From the NCBI GenBank assembly GCA_964491265.1, contig CAZBFP010000007.1, positions 62,001-126,000 on the forward strand: a DNA stretch of 64,000 nt, read 5' to 3'. A program made the position numbers and the translations under genes. Of this stretch, positions 34,828 through 44,670 are shown one piece after another. How positions within the stretch are numbered: the first letter of the stretch is position 1; each line of letters opens with the position of its first letter. A model generated the notes under the pieces. The model had not been told where the DNA came from. It saw only the letters and a list, made by a program, of their open reading frames with translations, and searched no databases. Origin of the DNA: JBBAGC01 sp964491265 (GTDB taxonomy: Bacteria; Spirochaetota; UBA4802; UBA5550).

Positions 34828-36609
34828 TTAAGCATAGAGCTCTTCAATTATAGCTTTGTACTTGTCCGAAACAAGTCGTCTTTTCATTTTCAATGTTGGT
34901 GTAAGTTCACCGCCTTCCTGGCTGAATTCATCGGGCATAATCTTAAAGCGCTTTATCTGCTCATATCCTGCAAGCTCAACAGATGCTGCTTCAATACGTG
35001 CTTTGTAAAAGCTTATTATTTCCGGTCTTGCAACCAGGTCCTCTCTCGATGTCCAGGATATCCCTTTGTCTGCGGCGTATTCTTCAAGGGCCGCAAAATT
35101 AGGTACTATAAGCCCGGTTACATAAGGGCGTTTTTCACCCACTGCCATTACCTGCTCAATATAATGGTCCATGCCCACAATTGATTCAATTCTCTGGGGA
35201 GAGATATTTTTCCCCTGGGCTGTAATCATTATATCTTTAATTCTGTCAGTAATACGGAGGTAGCCTTCAGAATCAATTTCACCCACATCTCCAGTATGGA
35301 ACCATCCGTCCACAATAGCCTTAGCGGTTTCATCAGGTTTGTTATAGTATCCCTTCATAAGGTTCCCGCCCCTTGTGAGGATTTCACCATGCTCACTTAT
35401 TTTAATCTCTGTATCTGCAATTACTTTACCAACTGTGCCGAATTTAAACTCAGCGGGCCTGTTGCATGTAATAACAGGTGATGTTTCTGAGAGCCCGTAT
35501 CCCTGACATACAAGAAGACCTGCTGCAAAAAAGAATTCCTCTATCTCTTTTGAAAGAGCAGCGCCCCCTGCAGAGAAGAAATTTTTGGGCCCCCCCACAA
35601 TTCCTCTGATTTTTGAAAGAACAAGTTTATTGGCCAGTGCATGAGTAAAACCGAGCCATGGCCCGATAAATTTTTTATCTTTTTTGCTGTACTGGTATTT
35701 TTTCCCCTTTGCCAAAGCCCACATAAATAGTTTTTTCTTTACAGGTGAGCCTTTTTCGAGCCGTTCAAATACTGTGGAATATATTTTTTCGTAAAGCCTT
35801 GGTACGCTCACCATGGCTGTGGGCTTAACATCGGGCATAACATCCACAATGGTTTTCGGGTCAGCCAGGTAATTAACCTGTGCGCCGAAGTTGAATACAA
35901 TGTAGCACCAAGCTCTTTCATAGGCGTGACTCAGCGGCAGGAAGCAGAGTGACTTGTCCGCTTTTGTAATATTAAAATGCTCAGCTATTCCCTTAATCTG
36001 GTGATAGAAATTTGAGTGTGTGAGCATAACACCCTTGGGGTCGCCGGTTGTTCCTGATGTATAAATCAGGGTTGCCAGGTCGGAGGGCTTCCCTTTCTCA
36101 AGCCTCTTTGTCAGTTCGCTTTGGGACTTCGATTTTTTACCAAGTGCGACAGCATCATCAAAATAAATAGATTCTTCACCTTCGAGTTTAATAGATCTGT
36201 CGATTACTATTATCTTCTTTAGTTTTTTGGAACTTTTCTGGAAAGCCTGAACTTTAGTGTACTGTTCTGTGGAATCAGCAAAGAGTACTTTAATTTCCGC
36301 ATCATCTACTATGTATTCAGCCTGCTTTGAAGTGTTTGTAGCGTAAATAGGTACAGAAACAGCCCCAATGCTTAGAATGGCAAAGTCTGCAATTGACCAT
36401 TGCGGCTTGTTCTGTGAAAATATTCCCACAGTCTGCCCCTCTTTTACACCCATGTCTATTAGTGCAAGGGAGAGTGCATCAATTATTTCCACCATTTCTT
36501 TGTAGGTGGTTTCCTTCCATTCGCCCGATTCTTTAATCCGCAAAGCAATCTGGGAGCTGTTTTTTGCTCCGCTTTCACGAATCATTGCTGCAAGATGTTC
36601 TTTTGTCAT
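34828..36609 (-). CDS. Long-chain acyl-CoA synthetase (AMP-forming)
   Basis: The 593-residue ANL-family enzyme activates fatty acids to acyl-CoA via an acyl-adenylate. Motifs include the P-loop-like TLIYTSGTTGDPKGVMLTH, QGYGLSETSPVI, the hinge region YLRITDRIKDIMI and the catalytic-Lys region near the C-terminus (TPTLKMKRRLV). It resembles FAA1/FadD15-type long synthetases. GGGGGATATT precedes the ATG. It stands alone between a terminator and a gap and would supply substrates for the acyl-CoA genes at 52-60 kb. Confidence 0.92.
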   Translation of the reverse strand: MTKEHLAAMIRESGAKNSSQIALRIKESGEWKETTYKEMVEIIDALSLALIDMGVKEGQTVGIFSQNKPQWSIADFAILSIGAVSVPIYATNTSKQAEYIVDDAEIKVLFADSTEQYTKVQAFQKSSKKLKKIIVIDRSIKLEGEESIYFDDAVALGKKSKSQSELTKRLEKGKPSDLATLIYTSGTTGDPKGVMLTHSNFYHQIKGIAEHFNITKADKSLCFLPLSHAYERAWCYIVFNFGAQVNYLADPKTIVDVMPDVKPTAMVSVPRLYEKIYSTVFERLEKGSPVKKKLFMWALAKGKKYQYSKKDKKFIGPWLGFTHALANKLVLSKIRGIVGGPKNFFSAGGAALSKEIEEFFFAAGLLVCQGYGLSETSPVITCNRPAEFKFGTVGKVIADTEIKISEHGEILTRGGNLMKGYYNKPDETAKAIVDGWFHTGDVGEIDSEGYLRITDRIKDIMITAQGKNISPQRIESIVGMDHYIEQVMAVGEKRPYVTGLIVPNFAALEEYAADKGISWTSREDLVARPEIISFYKARIEAASVELAGYEQIKRFKIMPDEFSQEGGELTPTLKMKRRLVSDKYKAIIEELYA

Positions 36610-37045
36610 AATATCCCCCGATATTTAGTTGTCCACAGGTTTGTATCGGAACAGCGGTTCTTCCTGGAATTTGTCTTCCGCTGTCTGATAGCCTGTGACT
36701 TTTTTTATAAAAATATGAAATTAGATCCTGTCAGGTGTAATTTACCGGCAGTAAATTTAAGGATCTTTTAATTAATATGACCATTTAATCTTTATAAATG
36801 CAAGTATTTTTAAATAATTTTATGGTTATTATTCGATACACTTGTTCTATTTATAGAATGAGGTGTTTTTTATGGTATAATTCTTTGTAGTGGTATTAAA
36901 ATTAAGCCGTAATAATATCTTTTACTGTATAATACTTAAAAACTTTAATATTTTGCGGGAGTGGTTATAAGATTATAACTGATATGTTTTCCTGATCCGG
37001 AAAGTGGGGAATTCCTGTCACCGGCAATATAGTTTTTTTAATTCT
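36610..37045. other. AT-rich gap upstream of the ligase gene
   Basis: No gene-sized frame or RNA is visible. It must hold the ligase promoter, but I could not pick one -35/-10 pair with confidence among several AT-rich options. Confidence 0.4.
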
Positions 37046-37203
37046 GAGTACTATGGTAGCGGTAGAATTTTGGAGGTTTTGTCATTCCCGCGCATGCGGG
37101 AATCTCATAACTTCTGATTATTTCAGGAGATTCCGGCACTACGTTATCACTTCGGCCGGAATGACAGACTTTCCCCTAAAATTCTACTACTACCGAGTAC
37201 TAT
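37046..37203. repeat. Long palindromic element (family B) covering the uvrC stop codon
   Basis: Outer arms AGTACTATGGTAGCGGTAGA (37046 onward) and the near reverse complement ending in ACTACCGAGTACT enclose two hairpins, CATTCCCGCGCATGCGGGAAT and ATTCCGGC...CGGCCGGAAT, flanked by GTCATTCC and GGAATGAC. The right arm encodes the last residues (NSTR) and the stop of uvrC. Related cores are at 40263-40347 and 50360-50457. Confidence 0.75.
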
Positions 37204-38998
37204 TGAAATATGAATAAATTTTATCCGCAGTTTTTGATCCTATCCCCTCAGCTTTCATCAGGTCTTCTCTGGAAGCATTTTTGATTTCTTCTACTCCCTT
37301 AAAATGCTTTAGCAGTGCGGATTTTATTACTGGACCAATCTCAGGAATTGAGTCTAGTTCAGATGTTGTAAGCTTTTTATCTCTTAAAATTCTATGATAG
37401 GTGACTGCAAATCTGTGGGCTTCGTCCCGTATGTTCTGTATTATTCTCAGGCCCGGGGAACCTTCAGGGAGCCGGAGCGGTTTTTCCGAAGGGTTTGTGT
37501 AAATCTCCTCAAATTTTTTTGCCACCGAAATTATTGAAGTTCCAATATTAAAATTCGATGCTGCTTCTATCCCCCTGGCGAGCTGTGTAGGGCCCCCGTC
37601 CAGTATAAACAGATCGGGCATTTCCATTTCTTCATTGATAAGGTGCTGTATCCTTCTTGATACTCCTTCATGCATCATACCCGGATCATTTGGAGAATCG
37701 TAGCCTCTGATCTTATAACGTCTGTAGCTTTTTTTATCAGGCTTGCCGTTGCGGAAAACTACCATTGAAGCAACAGCGTCCTGCCCGTGAAAATTGGAAA
37801 TATCAAAACATTCAATAATTAAAGGTTCGCTGTCAAGGTTCAGGGCTTCCTTCAGTGCTGTTAGTCCTGCATCAATGCTGTTTGTCTCTGAAAAGCTTCT
37901 CTCTGCTGCAATCATGTCAATATTTTTCCTTATCAGTTTCAGAACACCTTTATCATCAGGGGATATTCCCCTTGTTACAGATACCCGCCCGGAATTTTTT
38001 ACGGAAAGATGGGATGATATAATTTTTGATTCATCTATCGATTCCTCTGTAACTATGCGGGATGGAATTCCCCGGTCACTGTAATAATCAATAATAAATG
38101 TCCTTACTATATCTGCAGGCTCACTGTATTTTGCATTATCAAAGATATTAATTTTACGCCCTGTAAGTATACCGCTGCGGAATTCGAAAATAACAAGAAG
38201 CGCTTCATTACCGAAAATTCCTGCTGCAATATAATCCTGGTCAATCCCTGATGGCACTTCAACCTTCTGTGTTTCAGAAATTTTCCTGATGTCGAAAATT
38301 ATATCTCTCAGCTGTGCCGCCTTTTCATAATCCATTTCTGATGATGCTTTATTCATCCTTTCGTGAAGATTTTTTATTGCCGGTTCAATATTCCCCTCCA
38401 GGAGGTGGACTGCATCATCAATAAGAGCCCTGTATTCATCTTTTGTAATATGCCCGGTGCATGCCCCTGAGCAGCGGTTTATCTGGAAATTGAGACATGG
38501 CCGTTCACCTTTTTTCAGTGGGAGTTCTCTTCTGCATGTTTTAAGCTTCAGTGTGCGATTAATCAGTGCTGCGGTATTTTTAGCAGCCCCCGCATCTGTA
38601 AAGGGTCCGAAAAAGCGGTCACTCTTCCTGTTTATGTTTCGTGTATAGATTATTCTCGGATACTCCTCATTAAGGGTCACTGCTATATAGGGGTAGCGCT
38701 TGTCATCTTTCAGGCGTATATTGAATTTAGGCTTATGTTTTTTTATAAGGTTATTTTCAAGGAGAAGGGCTTCAATTTCTGTATCAGTGGCAATATATTC
38801 TATGTCGCGGATATTTTTAACAAGTACTCCGGTTTTGGCGTCCTGTCCGGTTTTGCGGAAATATGAGGTTACCCTTTTTTTAAGTGACCTGGCTTTGCCG
38901 ATGTAGATTATCTCCCTGTCCCGGTCCAGCATCATGTAAATACCGGGAGATTCCGGAAGACGGGAGAGGATCTCCTCTATCTTCGAGTCGCTTTTCAC
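37190..38998 (-). CDS. uvrC: UvrABC excinuclease subunit C
   Basis: The 602-residue protein makes both incisions in nucleotide excision repair. It has a GIY-YIG nuclease at the N-terminus (PESPGIYMMLDRDREIIYIG), a Cys cluster (CRRELPLKKGERPCLNFQIN, CSGAC), a UVR motif (near 205-235), the RNase H-like nuclease (ECFDISNFHGQDAVASMVVF) and C-terminal helix-hairpin-helix motifs (SIPEIGPVIKSALL; AEGIGSKTADKIY). Length is normal. It overlaps the preceding HAMP-TPR gene by 4 bases. The last few residues lie in a repeat element. Confidence 0.97.
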   Translation of the reverse strand: MKSDSKIEEILSRLPESPGIYMMLDRDREIIYIGKARSLKKRVTSYFRKTGQDAKTGVLVKNIRDIEYIATDTEIEALLLENNLIKKHKPKFNIRLKDDKRYPYIAVTLNEEYPRIIYTRNINRKSDRFFGPFTDAGAAKNTAALINRTLKLKTCRRELPLKKGERPCLNFQINRCSGACTGHITKDEYRALIDDAVHLLEGNIEPAIKNLHERMNKASSEMDYEKAAQLRDIIFDIRKISETQKVEVPSGIDQDYIAAGIFGNEALLVIFEFRSGILTGRKINIFDNAKYSEPADIVRTFIIDYYSDRGIPSRIVTEESIDESKIISSHLSVKNSGRVSVTRGISPDDKGVLKLIRKNIDMIAAERSFSETNSIDAGLTALKEALNLDSEPLIIECFDISNFHGQDAVASMVVFRNGKPDKKSYRRYKIRGYDSPNDPGMMHEGVSRRIQHLINEEMEMPDLFILDGGPTQLARGIEAASNFNIGTSIISVAKKFEEIYTNPSEKPLRLPEGSPGLRIIQNIRDEAHRFAVTYHRILRDKKLTTSELDSIPEIGPVIKSALLKHFKGVEEIKNASREDLMKAEGIGSKTADKIYSYFNSTR

Positions 38999-40125
38999 TG
39001 ATCCTCCTGTGAAGGCTTATTGAGTATATTTAAAATTTTTTCCATATAAGCTCTGCTCTGTTCATGGTCCGGTTTTATCTCCAGTGCCCTCTTGAACATC
39101 TCAACTGATTCATCATACTGTTTCAGTCTTGCCATGGCAACACCAAGGTTGAAGAAACTGGAGTAGCTTTCCGGTCTTAATAGGGTTACGGTTCTGAATA
39201 ATGGAAGGGCAGCGGATGAGTCGCCGCTTTTTAATGCTGCCACACCATCTCTAAAGAGTTCATCAGCCCTGCTGTTTATTTCAAGGATGGTTTCCTCAAT
39301 GTCATCTGACCTGATTTTTCTGTCCCGGATGTCTTCAACAAGGGCGTTAAATGAACCGGCAATTCTGTTAAGTTCTTCATCATCGGAAATGCTGATGCGG
39401 ATATTATAGTTCCCGTCTGCAGCCCTGTCAAGATGTGATGCTATCCCCCTGAGGATATAGGAGTAATTCTGATAAAACAGCCAGGTTGCGCCGATTACAC
39501 CGGCAGAAATAATTAGAGATAAAATAAATATTATTATTTTCTGTGCCCTGTAATTGCGGTTTAGCGCATTTATTTTCCCTTCAGTTTCTGAAACAGGAAT
39601 GATCCATTGTGAAATTATTCTGCTGTTTCCGGATGTAAATGGAGCATATACGTATTGCCAGCGCAGTATGCCGTCTGTATAGACTCTGCTGTCGGTTGCA
39701 ATTTTTGTGAGCGATTCTTTCATAATGTCAAGCCCCTCTTCAGGCTTTACAATCTGTCCGGGTGATATTTCAGGTACATAGGCAGTGCTGTTAATAATTA
39801 TATCCGTAACTCTGAAAAAGTTTTCATCTTCAGTTCTCTGGTAAAGGTTTATCCCGGTTATTCCCTGAGAGGAACTTTTTTCCCGGAGAAAGCCTTTCAG
39901 GGATGAAGCATCATCAATCACTTCCCCCCCGGCTTCATCAGAAATCATGCTCACGATTCTACTATAGCTTTTCACATTATCGCTTAAAAGTATTTCAGAT
40001 GCTCCTTCAACAGTACTGGAAAGTGCCCAGTTTAATATGAGGGCTGTTACAATAATAAGGGATGAGTATATGATGGATACTGTAAGAATGAAATTTCTGG
40101 AAAAGCCGGTTTTGCTGTATTTCAT
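38995..40125 (-). CDS. HAMP-domain membrane protein with C-terminal TPR repeats
   Basis: The 376-residue protein has two membrane helices (about 12-34 and 197-217) around a periplasmic sensor region, a HAMP linker (YILRGIASHLDRAADGNYNIRIS in part) and two to three TPR repeats at the end (FNLGVAMARLKQYDESVEMF, then ALEIKPDHEQS). It lacks any kinase, cyclase or methyl-accepting domain, so it probably passes a signal through protein contacts. GGGGAGAATTT precedes the ATG and its stop overlaps the uvrC start. The link to DNA repair is positional only. Confidence 0.82.
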   Translation of the reverse strand: MKYSKTGFSRNFILTVSIIYSSLIIVTALILNWALSSTVEGASEILLSDNVKSYSRIVSMISDEAGGEVIDDASSLKGFLREKSSSQGITGINLYQRTEDENFFRVTDIIINSTAYVPEISPGQIVKPEEGLDIMKESLTKIATDSRVYTDGILRWQYVYAPFTSGNSRIISQWIIPVSETEGKINALNRNYRAQKIIIFILSLIISAGVIGATWLFYQNYSYILRGIASHLDRAADGNYNIRISISDDEELNRIAGSFNALVEDIRDRKIRSDDIEETILEINSRADELFRDGVAALKSGDSSAALPLFRTVTLLRPESYSSFFNLGVAMARLKQYDESVEMFKRALEIKPDHEQSRAYMEKILNILNKPSQEDQ

Positions 40126-40262
40126 AAATTCTCCCCTGGCACAGGCCTTAAATTAAATTCCGGGCTGATGGTAAGTCCGGAATTATATTGAGCATATATT
40201 ATCATCTGTTCAACTAAAAAATATCTTTTATTAAGGGGTATCAGTAGAATTTAGTAGGTTTT

Positions 40263-40347
40263 GTCATTCCGGCCGAAGTGCAAACGCAGAGCCGGAATCT
40301 ACTCGAAAAACTGGATTAATGAGATTCCCGCCTGCGCGGGAATGACA
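40263..40347. repeat. Family B palindromic repeat
   Basis: GTCATTCCGGCC...AGCCGGAATC and GATTCCCGCCTGCGCGGGAATGAC form two hairpins with inverted GTCATTCC/GGAATGAC ends. It lies in the gap (40126-40465) between the divergent HAMP-TPR and avtA genes; flanking CAGTAGAATTTAGTAGGTTTT matches the arm of the 37046 element. Confidence 0.7.
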
Positions 40348-40465
40348 CCATGTACAAAATTAAACTGCTGCTTTATTAAGGGATCTCTTTTTATTTCTAA
40401 AATAATTGACAGCATTCTCTGCTTCAATAGGCTGTTGTGATGTTGAATTAAATTGAGGCGGTAAA

Positions 40466-41716
40466 ATGAAGCTTTCAAATTTTGGTGAAAAGGTATACAG
40501 GGATTCGGGGATTAAAAGTCTCATGGATGATCTTGGCAATGCCTTGGCTGTGAATAAGGATATGCTCATGCTTGGCGGGGGGAACCCTGCACATATCCCG
40601 CAGGTTCAGGCGATTTTTCGTCAAAGTATGGAGGATATATTGGAAGACGGCACCTGCTTTGATGAGTGTATCGGCAATTACGACTCCCCTCAGGGGAATG
40701 CCCGGTTCATTGAAGATCTTGCCGGTATGCTTAAAAGAGAATATGGGTGGGATATAAGCCCGAAAAATATAATGCTCACAAACGGGAGCCAGTCCGCGTT
40801 TTTTCTTCTTTTTAATATGTTTTCAGGCACTTTCCCGGACGGTTCATTTAAAAAAATACTTCTCCCTCTTACGCCCGAGTATATAGGTTATAGTGATGTT
40901 GGATACGGGACAGAGGAGATATTTACGTCAATACGTCCTGAGATTCATTTTGAAGGGGAGAATATCTTTAAGTACCATATCGATTTTGATAATCTCAAAG
41001 TTGGTGATGATATTGGTGCAATCTGCGTGTCAAGGCCCACAAACCCTACAGGTAATGTTCTTGATAACTCCGAAATAGAAAAACTTGTTAAGCTTTCATC
41101 AGAAAAAAAGATACCCCTTATAATTGATAATGCATACGGAACACCATTTCCTGATATTGTTTTTACTGATGCTCCGCCATTCTGGAATGAAAATATAATC
41201 ATGTGCCTGAGCCTTTCCAAGCTGGGGCTCCCCGGTGTGCGCACTGGAATAGTTGTGGCCTCAGAGGAGCTTACAGCTGCTCTGTCTCAGATAAATGCAG
41301 TAATGAACCTGGCTCCCGGGAGTGTGGGCGCGGTGCTTACCAGTGAGCTTGTACGCAGCGGTAAAATTATTGATATGAGCAGGAATATTATTAAGCCATA
41401 TTATAAGAGTAAGGCCGACTTTGCAGTAAACCTTTTTAAGGAGCATTTGAGAGGAACAGATTTTTTTATACATAAACCTGAAGGTGCAATCTTCCTCTGG
41501 CTCTGGTTCCGGGGAATTAAGGTGAGCAGCCACGAGCTTTACAAAAGGCTTAAGGAGAGAGGTGTGCTTGTTGTGTCGGGTCACTATTTTTTCCCCGGCC
41601 TTGCTGATCCATGGGATCACAGGGATGAATGCATAAGAGTCAATTATTCACAGAGCAATGAAGTTGTTTCCAGAGGGATTGAGATAATTGCAGATGAAGT
41701 GAGGAAGTGTTATTAA
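40466..41716 (+). CDS. avtA: Valine--pyruvate aminotransferase
   Basis: The 416-residue PLP enzyme matches AvtA along its length: MKLSNFGEKVYRDSGIKSLM at the start, MLGGGNPAHIP, the SRPTNPTGNVL block and the PLP lysine in LSLSKLGLPGVRTGIVV. AvtA transfers the amino group between valine and pyruvate and makes alanine. GAGGCGG lies before the ATG. It stands alone, with a repeat-rich gap downstream. Confidence 0.93.
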   Translation: MKLSNFGEKVYRDSGIKSLMDDLGNALAVNKDMLMLGGGNPAHIPQVQAIFRQSMEDILEDGTCFDECIGNYDSPQGNARFIEDLAGMLKREYGWDISPKNIMLTNGSQSAFFLLFNMFSGTFPDGSFKKILLPLTPEYIGYSDVGYGTEEIFTSIRPEIHFEGENIFKYHIDFDNLKVGDDIGAICVSRPTNPTGNVLDNSEIEKLVKLSSEKKIPLIIDNAYGTPFPDIVFTDAPPFWNENIIMCLSLSKLGLPGVRTGIVVASEELTAALSQINAVMNLAPGSVGAVLTSELVRSGKIIDMSRNIIKPYYKSKADFAVNLFKEHLRGTDFFIHKPEGAIFLWLWFRGIKVSSHELYKRLKERGVLVVSGHYFFPGLADPWDHRDECIRVNYSQSNEVVSRGIEIIADEVRKCY

Positions 41717-41838
41717 TTTTTGCTCATCCCGGATTTTCAGGAAAAGTAATAAGTTTATTTTGTTCACCACATCTATTCAGCCCTCTGTCTACCGGCTTAC
41801 TCTACCCACTTCTTAAGCAGTACCCGGCTGATCCACTG

Positions 41839-41917
41839 TGCCCTCACCCCCGGCCCCTCTCCCATGAATAAACTTTAATGTTAATTCATGTATTGATACC
41901 GGGGAGAGGGGTGACCG
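41839..41917. repeat. G/C-rich hairpin repeat
   Basis: TCACCCCCGGCCCCTCTCCC and GGGGAGAGGGGTGA are inverted arms about 40 bases apart. This and the next two repeats fill the 563-bp gap between avtA and the radical-SAM gene, in which I see no gene. Confidence 0.6.
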
Positions 41918-41950
41918 CATAAAAAAATGAACATTTGTTTTTTTTCGAAT

Positions 41951-42028
41951 TCTCCCCCTTCTCCCTCGGGAAGATAAGTACAAGGTATTATTTTTTATTA
42001 TGGGAGAAGGGGGCCGGGGGGATGAGGG
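41951..42028. repeat. CCCCTTCTCCC / GGGAGAAGGGG hairpin repeat (family C), copy 1
   Basis: TCTCCCCCTTCTCCCTCGGG and TGGGAGAAGGGGGCCGGGGG form the arms, followed by GGATGAGGG. A near-identical copy is at 62481-62557 and a short one at 63598-63640. Confidence 0.75.
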
Positions 42029-42061
42029 CATAAAAAGCTCAATAATAGAAATGATTTTTTA

Positions 42062-42138
42062 ATACTTTGATTCATCAACTTGCTCAAGTTTTTCTTTTGC
42101 GTGCCCCCTTCGGGGGACAGGGGGCCAATACACCGGGT
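42062..42138 (+). repeat. About 78-bp dispersed repeat, copy 1
   Basis: The segment TTTCTTTTGCGTGCCCCCTT followed by CGGGGGACAGGGGGCCAATA and CACCGGGT occurs in inverted orientation at 56059-56137 with about 80 percent identity by eye. Confidence 0.7.
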
Positions 42139-42279
42139 AAAGGCACTCACTAAATGATTTTTCACGAAATATAATTTGTCATTTTGATGGCTTTTGACTT
42201 GTGGGTAGTAATGAGCCGGTCGACAGAGGGGGGGTAAAGTTATTTTGTTCCCGGAAAATTTAAGATTAAATTCTAAGTT

Positions 42280-43932
42280 TTAAAGCTTAATCTGCTCTAT
42301 GAGCTTACCCTGTAAACTTTGAGGAACATCCTTCAGGTATCCTGAAACCTCGCTGATATTATTAAAGGGTCGTTTTATAATAATCTGAGAAGCCCTGTCT
42401 CTATTAATACCGGGGATTGCCTCCAGCGCTTTCTGGCCTGCCTTGTTGATATTAAAGGGGAGCGGGATCCCGGCAAGTGAACGTTCCCTCTGCCCTGTTA
42501 CAAGAATATCCTGAAAAGATTTTAATTCCAGTTCCCAGGGAATTTTTACAGTAATTGAATAGCTTGCAATCTGTTTTGCAAAGGAGTAGCTGTCCCTTCT
42601 GTCAAGTACCAGGTTGTTCTTTAAAACAGTACCTGCAGGGTATATTTCTTTAAGCATAAACCTGTCTATGTCATCGCGGATTTTTTCCCTGAAAAATTCA
42701 AACCTGTTAAGGAGCCCTTTGTTTGCAATGGCCTTTTCATTGTAAAGCTCAGTACCGGGGAAGGGGAGGAGTTTTCTGATATTTATTCTTTTTACAAGCA
42801 GCCCCATATCCGCAATCTGCATCAGGTATCTGTAGTTTGTTTTAAATGTTTCTGCTGTTTCACCCCTTAAGCCCTGTATAAGATTAATTCCGGGGAGAAG
42901 AGCCGGTATCCCCTCAATTCTGTTTCCGCATATTTCATTCATCATTTTTACTGCGAAGATGGTTTCCTCAGGAGTTGTTTTAAGCCTGTTCTGATTTATA
43001 ACTGAAATATCAAAGGATTCAACACCAAAGGGTAGGGTATCACCCGGTGTTACTGTCCCGCCGATTGCAGTGAGTATCCGTGCGGATTCATCGGGCCATT
43101 TTGCAATAGACCCGGGGTTTCCGTTATCAACATTCAGTATATCAATCAACCCCCTCTCTCTTCTATCCTTGAGTGCGGAAAAAAGTTCCTCCACTGCTGC
43201 CGGATTGGGCTTTGGGAAATCTCCCCGGAATTCATTCATTTCGCTCCTGTATTGAATAATGTCTGCCTGCCTCCCTATGCGGAAGCGCTTAACCCCGCAG
43301 CTGATAAGTGCATCAACTTCATTTATAACATCTTCAGTTTCTCTGAACTCAACAGCACCGGCAAGCCCTTCAGAACAGAAGGAGCAGTGGCGGAGCCTGG
43401 GGCAGCCTCTTCCTGTTTCGATTTCGCAGATGATATGAGGGAACCAGGGGTGATTCTTTACAACCGGCGCGCCAAGTACCCCCCATCGGGAAGCCATAGC
43501 CTGTGTTCTTTTTTCATCAGCGCCATTACCACTTGCTTTACTGTAAGCGTACATTTCAATATCGTTGTGAATCGTTTCAGTATTGGGACGCTGCTGTGAA
43601 ACCGCGCTGCTGATGAGGCCCCCCACTGCGATTTTATGGTGAGGATTGGAATCTATTATTTTTAATATTTCCTGCAGAGTCCCTATTCTGGCTCCAAGAT
43701 ATTTTCCCGGAACAACCGCACCGCCAATTAGAAAAATTCCGGTGTAGCTGCTTTGAAGCTTAAAGTCAGATCCCCTCATATGGTCTATTGTGAGGTAGTC
43801 AATTCTATCCTCATCAATACCGGCATCAATGAGCGCGCCGTAGATATAACGGGGGTAGGGGGAGATAAACGGCGGTACTCCAAGACATGCAGGTTCATCA
43901 ACAAAGCAGTCCAGGATGAGGAATTTTTTCAT
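42280..43932 (-). CDS. Radical SAM protein with C-terminal helix-hairpin-helix (COG1031-like)
   Basis: The 550-residue protein has a radical-SAM-type cysteine cluster (CEIETGRGCPRLRHCSFCSEG region near 168-188) with a preceding N-terminal domain and a C-terminal HhH module (INKAGQKALEAIPGINRDRA, then a second helix pair). This arrangement fits COG1031 proteins, known mainly from archaea and some bacteria and without a firm function. It overlaps the HD-domain gene upstream by 4 bases, so the two are co-translated. The HhH tail suggests contact with nucleic acid. Confidence 0.85.
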   Translation of the reverse strand: MKKFLILDCFVDEPACLGVPPFISPYPRYIYGALIDAGIDEDRIDYLTIDHMRGSDFKLQSSYTGIFLIGGAVVPGKYLGARIGTLQEILKIIDSNPHHKIAVGGLISSAVSQQRPNTETIHNDIEMYAYSKASGNGADEKRTQAMASRWGVLGAPVVKNHPWFPHIICEIETGRGCPRLRHCSFCSEGLAGAVEFRETEDVINEVDALISCGVKRFRIGRQADIIQYRSEMNEFRGDFPKPNPAAVEELFSALKDRRERGLIDILNVDNGNPGSIAKWPDESARILTAIGGTVTPGDTLPFGVESFDISVINQNRLKTTPEETIFAVKMMNEICGNRIEGIPALLPGINLIQGLRGETAETFKTNYRYLMQIADMGLLVKRINIRKLLPFPGTELYNEKAIANKGLLNRFEFFREKIRDDIDRFMLKEIYPAGTVLKNNLVLDRRDSYSFAKQIASYSITVKIPWELELKSFQDILVTGQRERSLAGIPLPFNINKAGQKALEAIPGINRDRASQIIIKRPFNNISEVSGYLKDVPQSLQGKLIEQIKL

Positions 43933-44480
43933 TCAAGCTCCAGTAGTGCGTCAATATCCCCGGACATGCGGCTGCGGATTTTGGCTTCAAGTGATTTTAC
44001 AAATTTAGTGTTATTTATAATCATCTCTCTGATCTTTTCTGTTTTACCGTAGCGTTTAACCAGGTCTGCAATCCTTGAATCGATTGTTACAATCTGGTCG
44101 TGCATAACCCGTTTATCCGCGTAGTAGATTATCTCTTTTTCCGTGACAGGACCGTTAGGATCAAAATCGGAGAATATTACATGGCTTTCAACAATTTCGG
44201 CGATTTCATCATACCCCAGTTCTCTGAGTATTTCTCCACCCTTCAGGTCGTGCCTCAGCTCCCTGTTTATTATGGAGCTGGTTTTTGCAATATCATGAAG
44301 CAGGGCTGATGCTATTATAAGCTCTCTGTTCAGGGTGTCCTTTTCATTAAGGTTGTCATAAATTATTAGAGAAACATTTTTTACCTGAATTGAATGCTCT
44401 ATTATATTCGGGAGCATATTATACTCCTGAATAAGTGAAAAACATTCAGTTTCTGTGGGAATTTTAATCATACCTGTCAT
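43929..44480 (-). CDS. HD/HDIG-domain phosphohydrolase
   Basis: The 183-residue protein carries the HD metal site: IIEHSIQVKNVSL, then ASALLHDIAKTSS (His-Asp), and later EIAEIVESHV and a downstream Asp (KRVMHDQIV). HD proteins hydrolyse phosphate esters, often of nucleotides. The frame starts at ATG 44480 (MTGMIK); an ATG three codons later is also possible. It is paired with the radical-SAM/HhH gene through a 4-base overlap. The substrate is unknown. Confidence 0.88.
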   Translation of the reverse strand: MTGMIKIPTETECFSLIQEYNMLPNIIEHSIQVKNVSLIIYDNLNEKDTLNRELIIASALLHDIAKTSSIINRELRHDLKGGEILRELGYDEIAEIVESHVIFSDFDPNGPVTEKEIIYYADKRVMHDQIVTIDSRIADLVKRYGKTEKIREMIINNTKFVKSLEAKIRSRMSGDIDALLELE

Positions 44481-44551
44481 TTCAGCACCGGTCCATAAGT
44501 TAATATGTACCGTTTTATCATGCCTGTCTACAATATTTTTTTAATGGAGTT

Positions 44552-44670
44552 TAATGTTAATTCGTGAGAATATATTGTAGTGTAAAAATTGACAATTTTA
44601 TATTCCGGTTGCCTTCGGCGTCTGGAATAATAGAGCATTTTAACAATAAAAGATATAGGAGTAAATACTG
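44552..44670 (+). repeat. Family A palindromic element with perfect 9-bp target duplication
   Basis: A 119-bp copy with ends TAATGTTAATTCGT and AGGAGTAAATACTG, a CGGTTGCCTTCGGCGTCTGG centre and AATAGAGCATTTT. AATGGAGTT stands on both sides (44543-44551 and 44671-44679). It fills most of the gap between the HD gene and the small cysteine protein gene. Confidence 0.85.
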
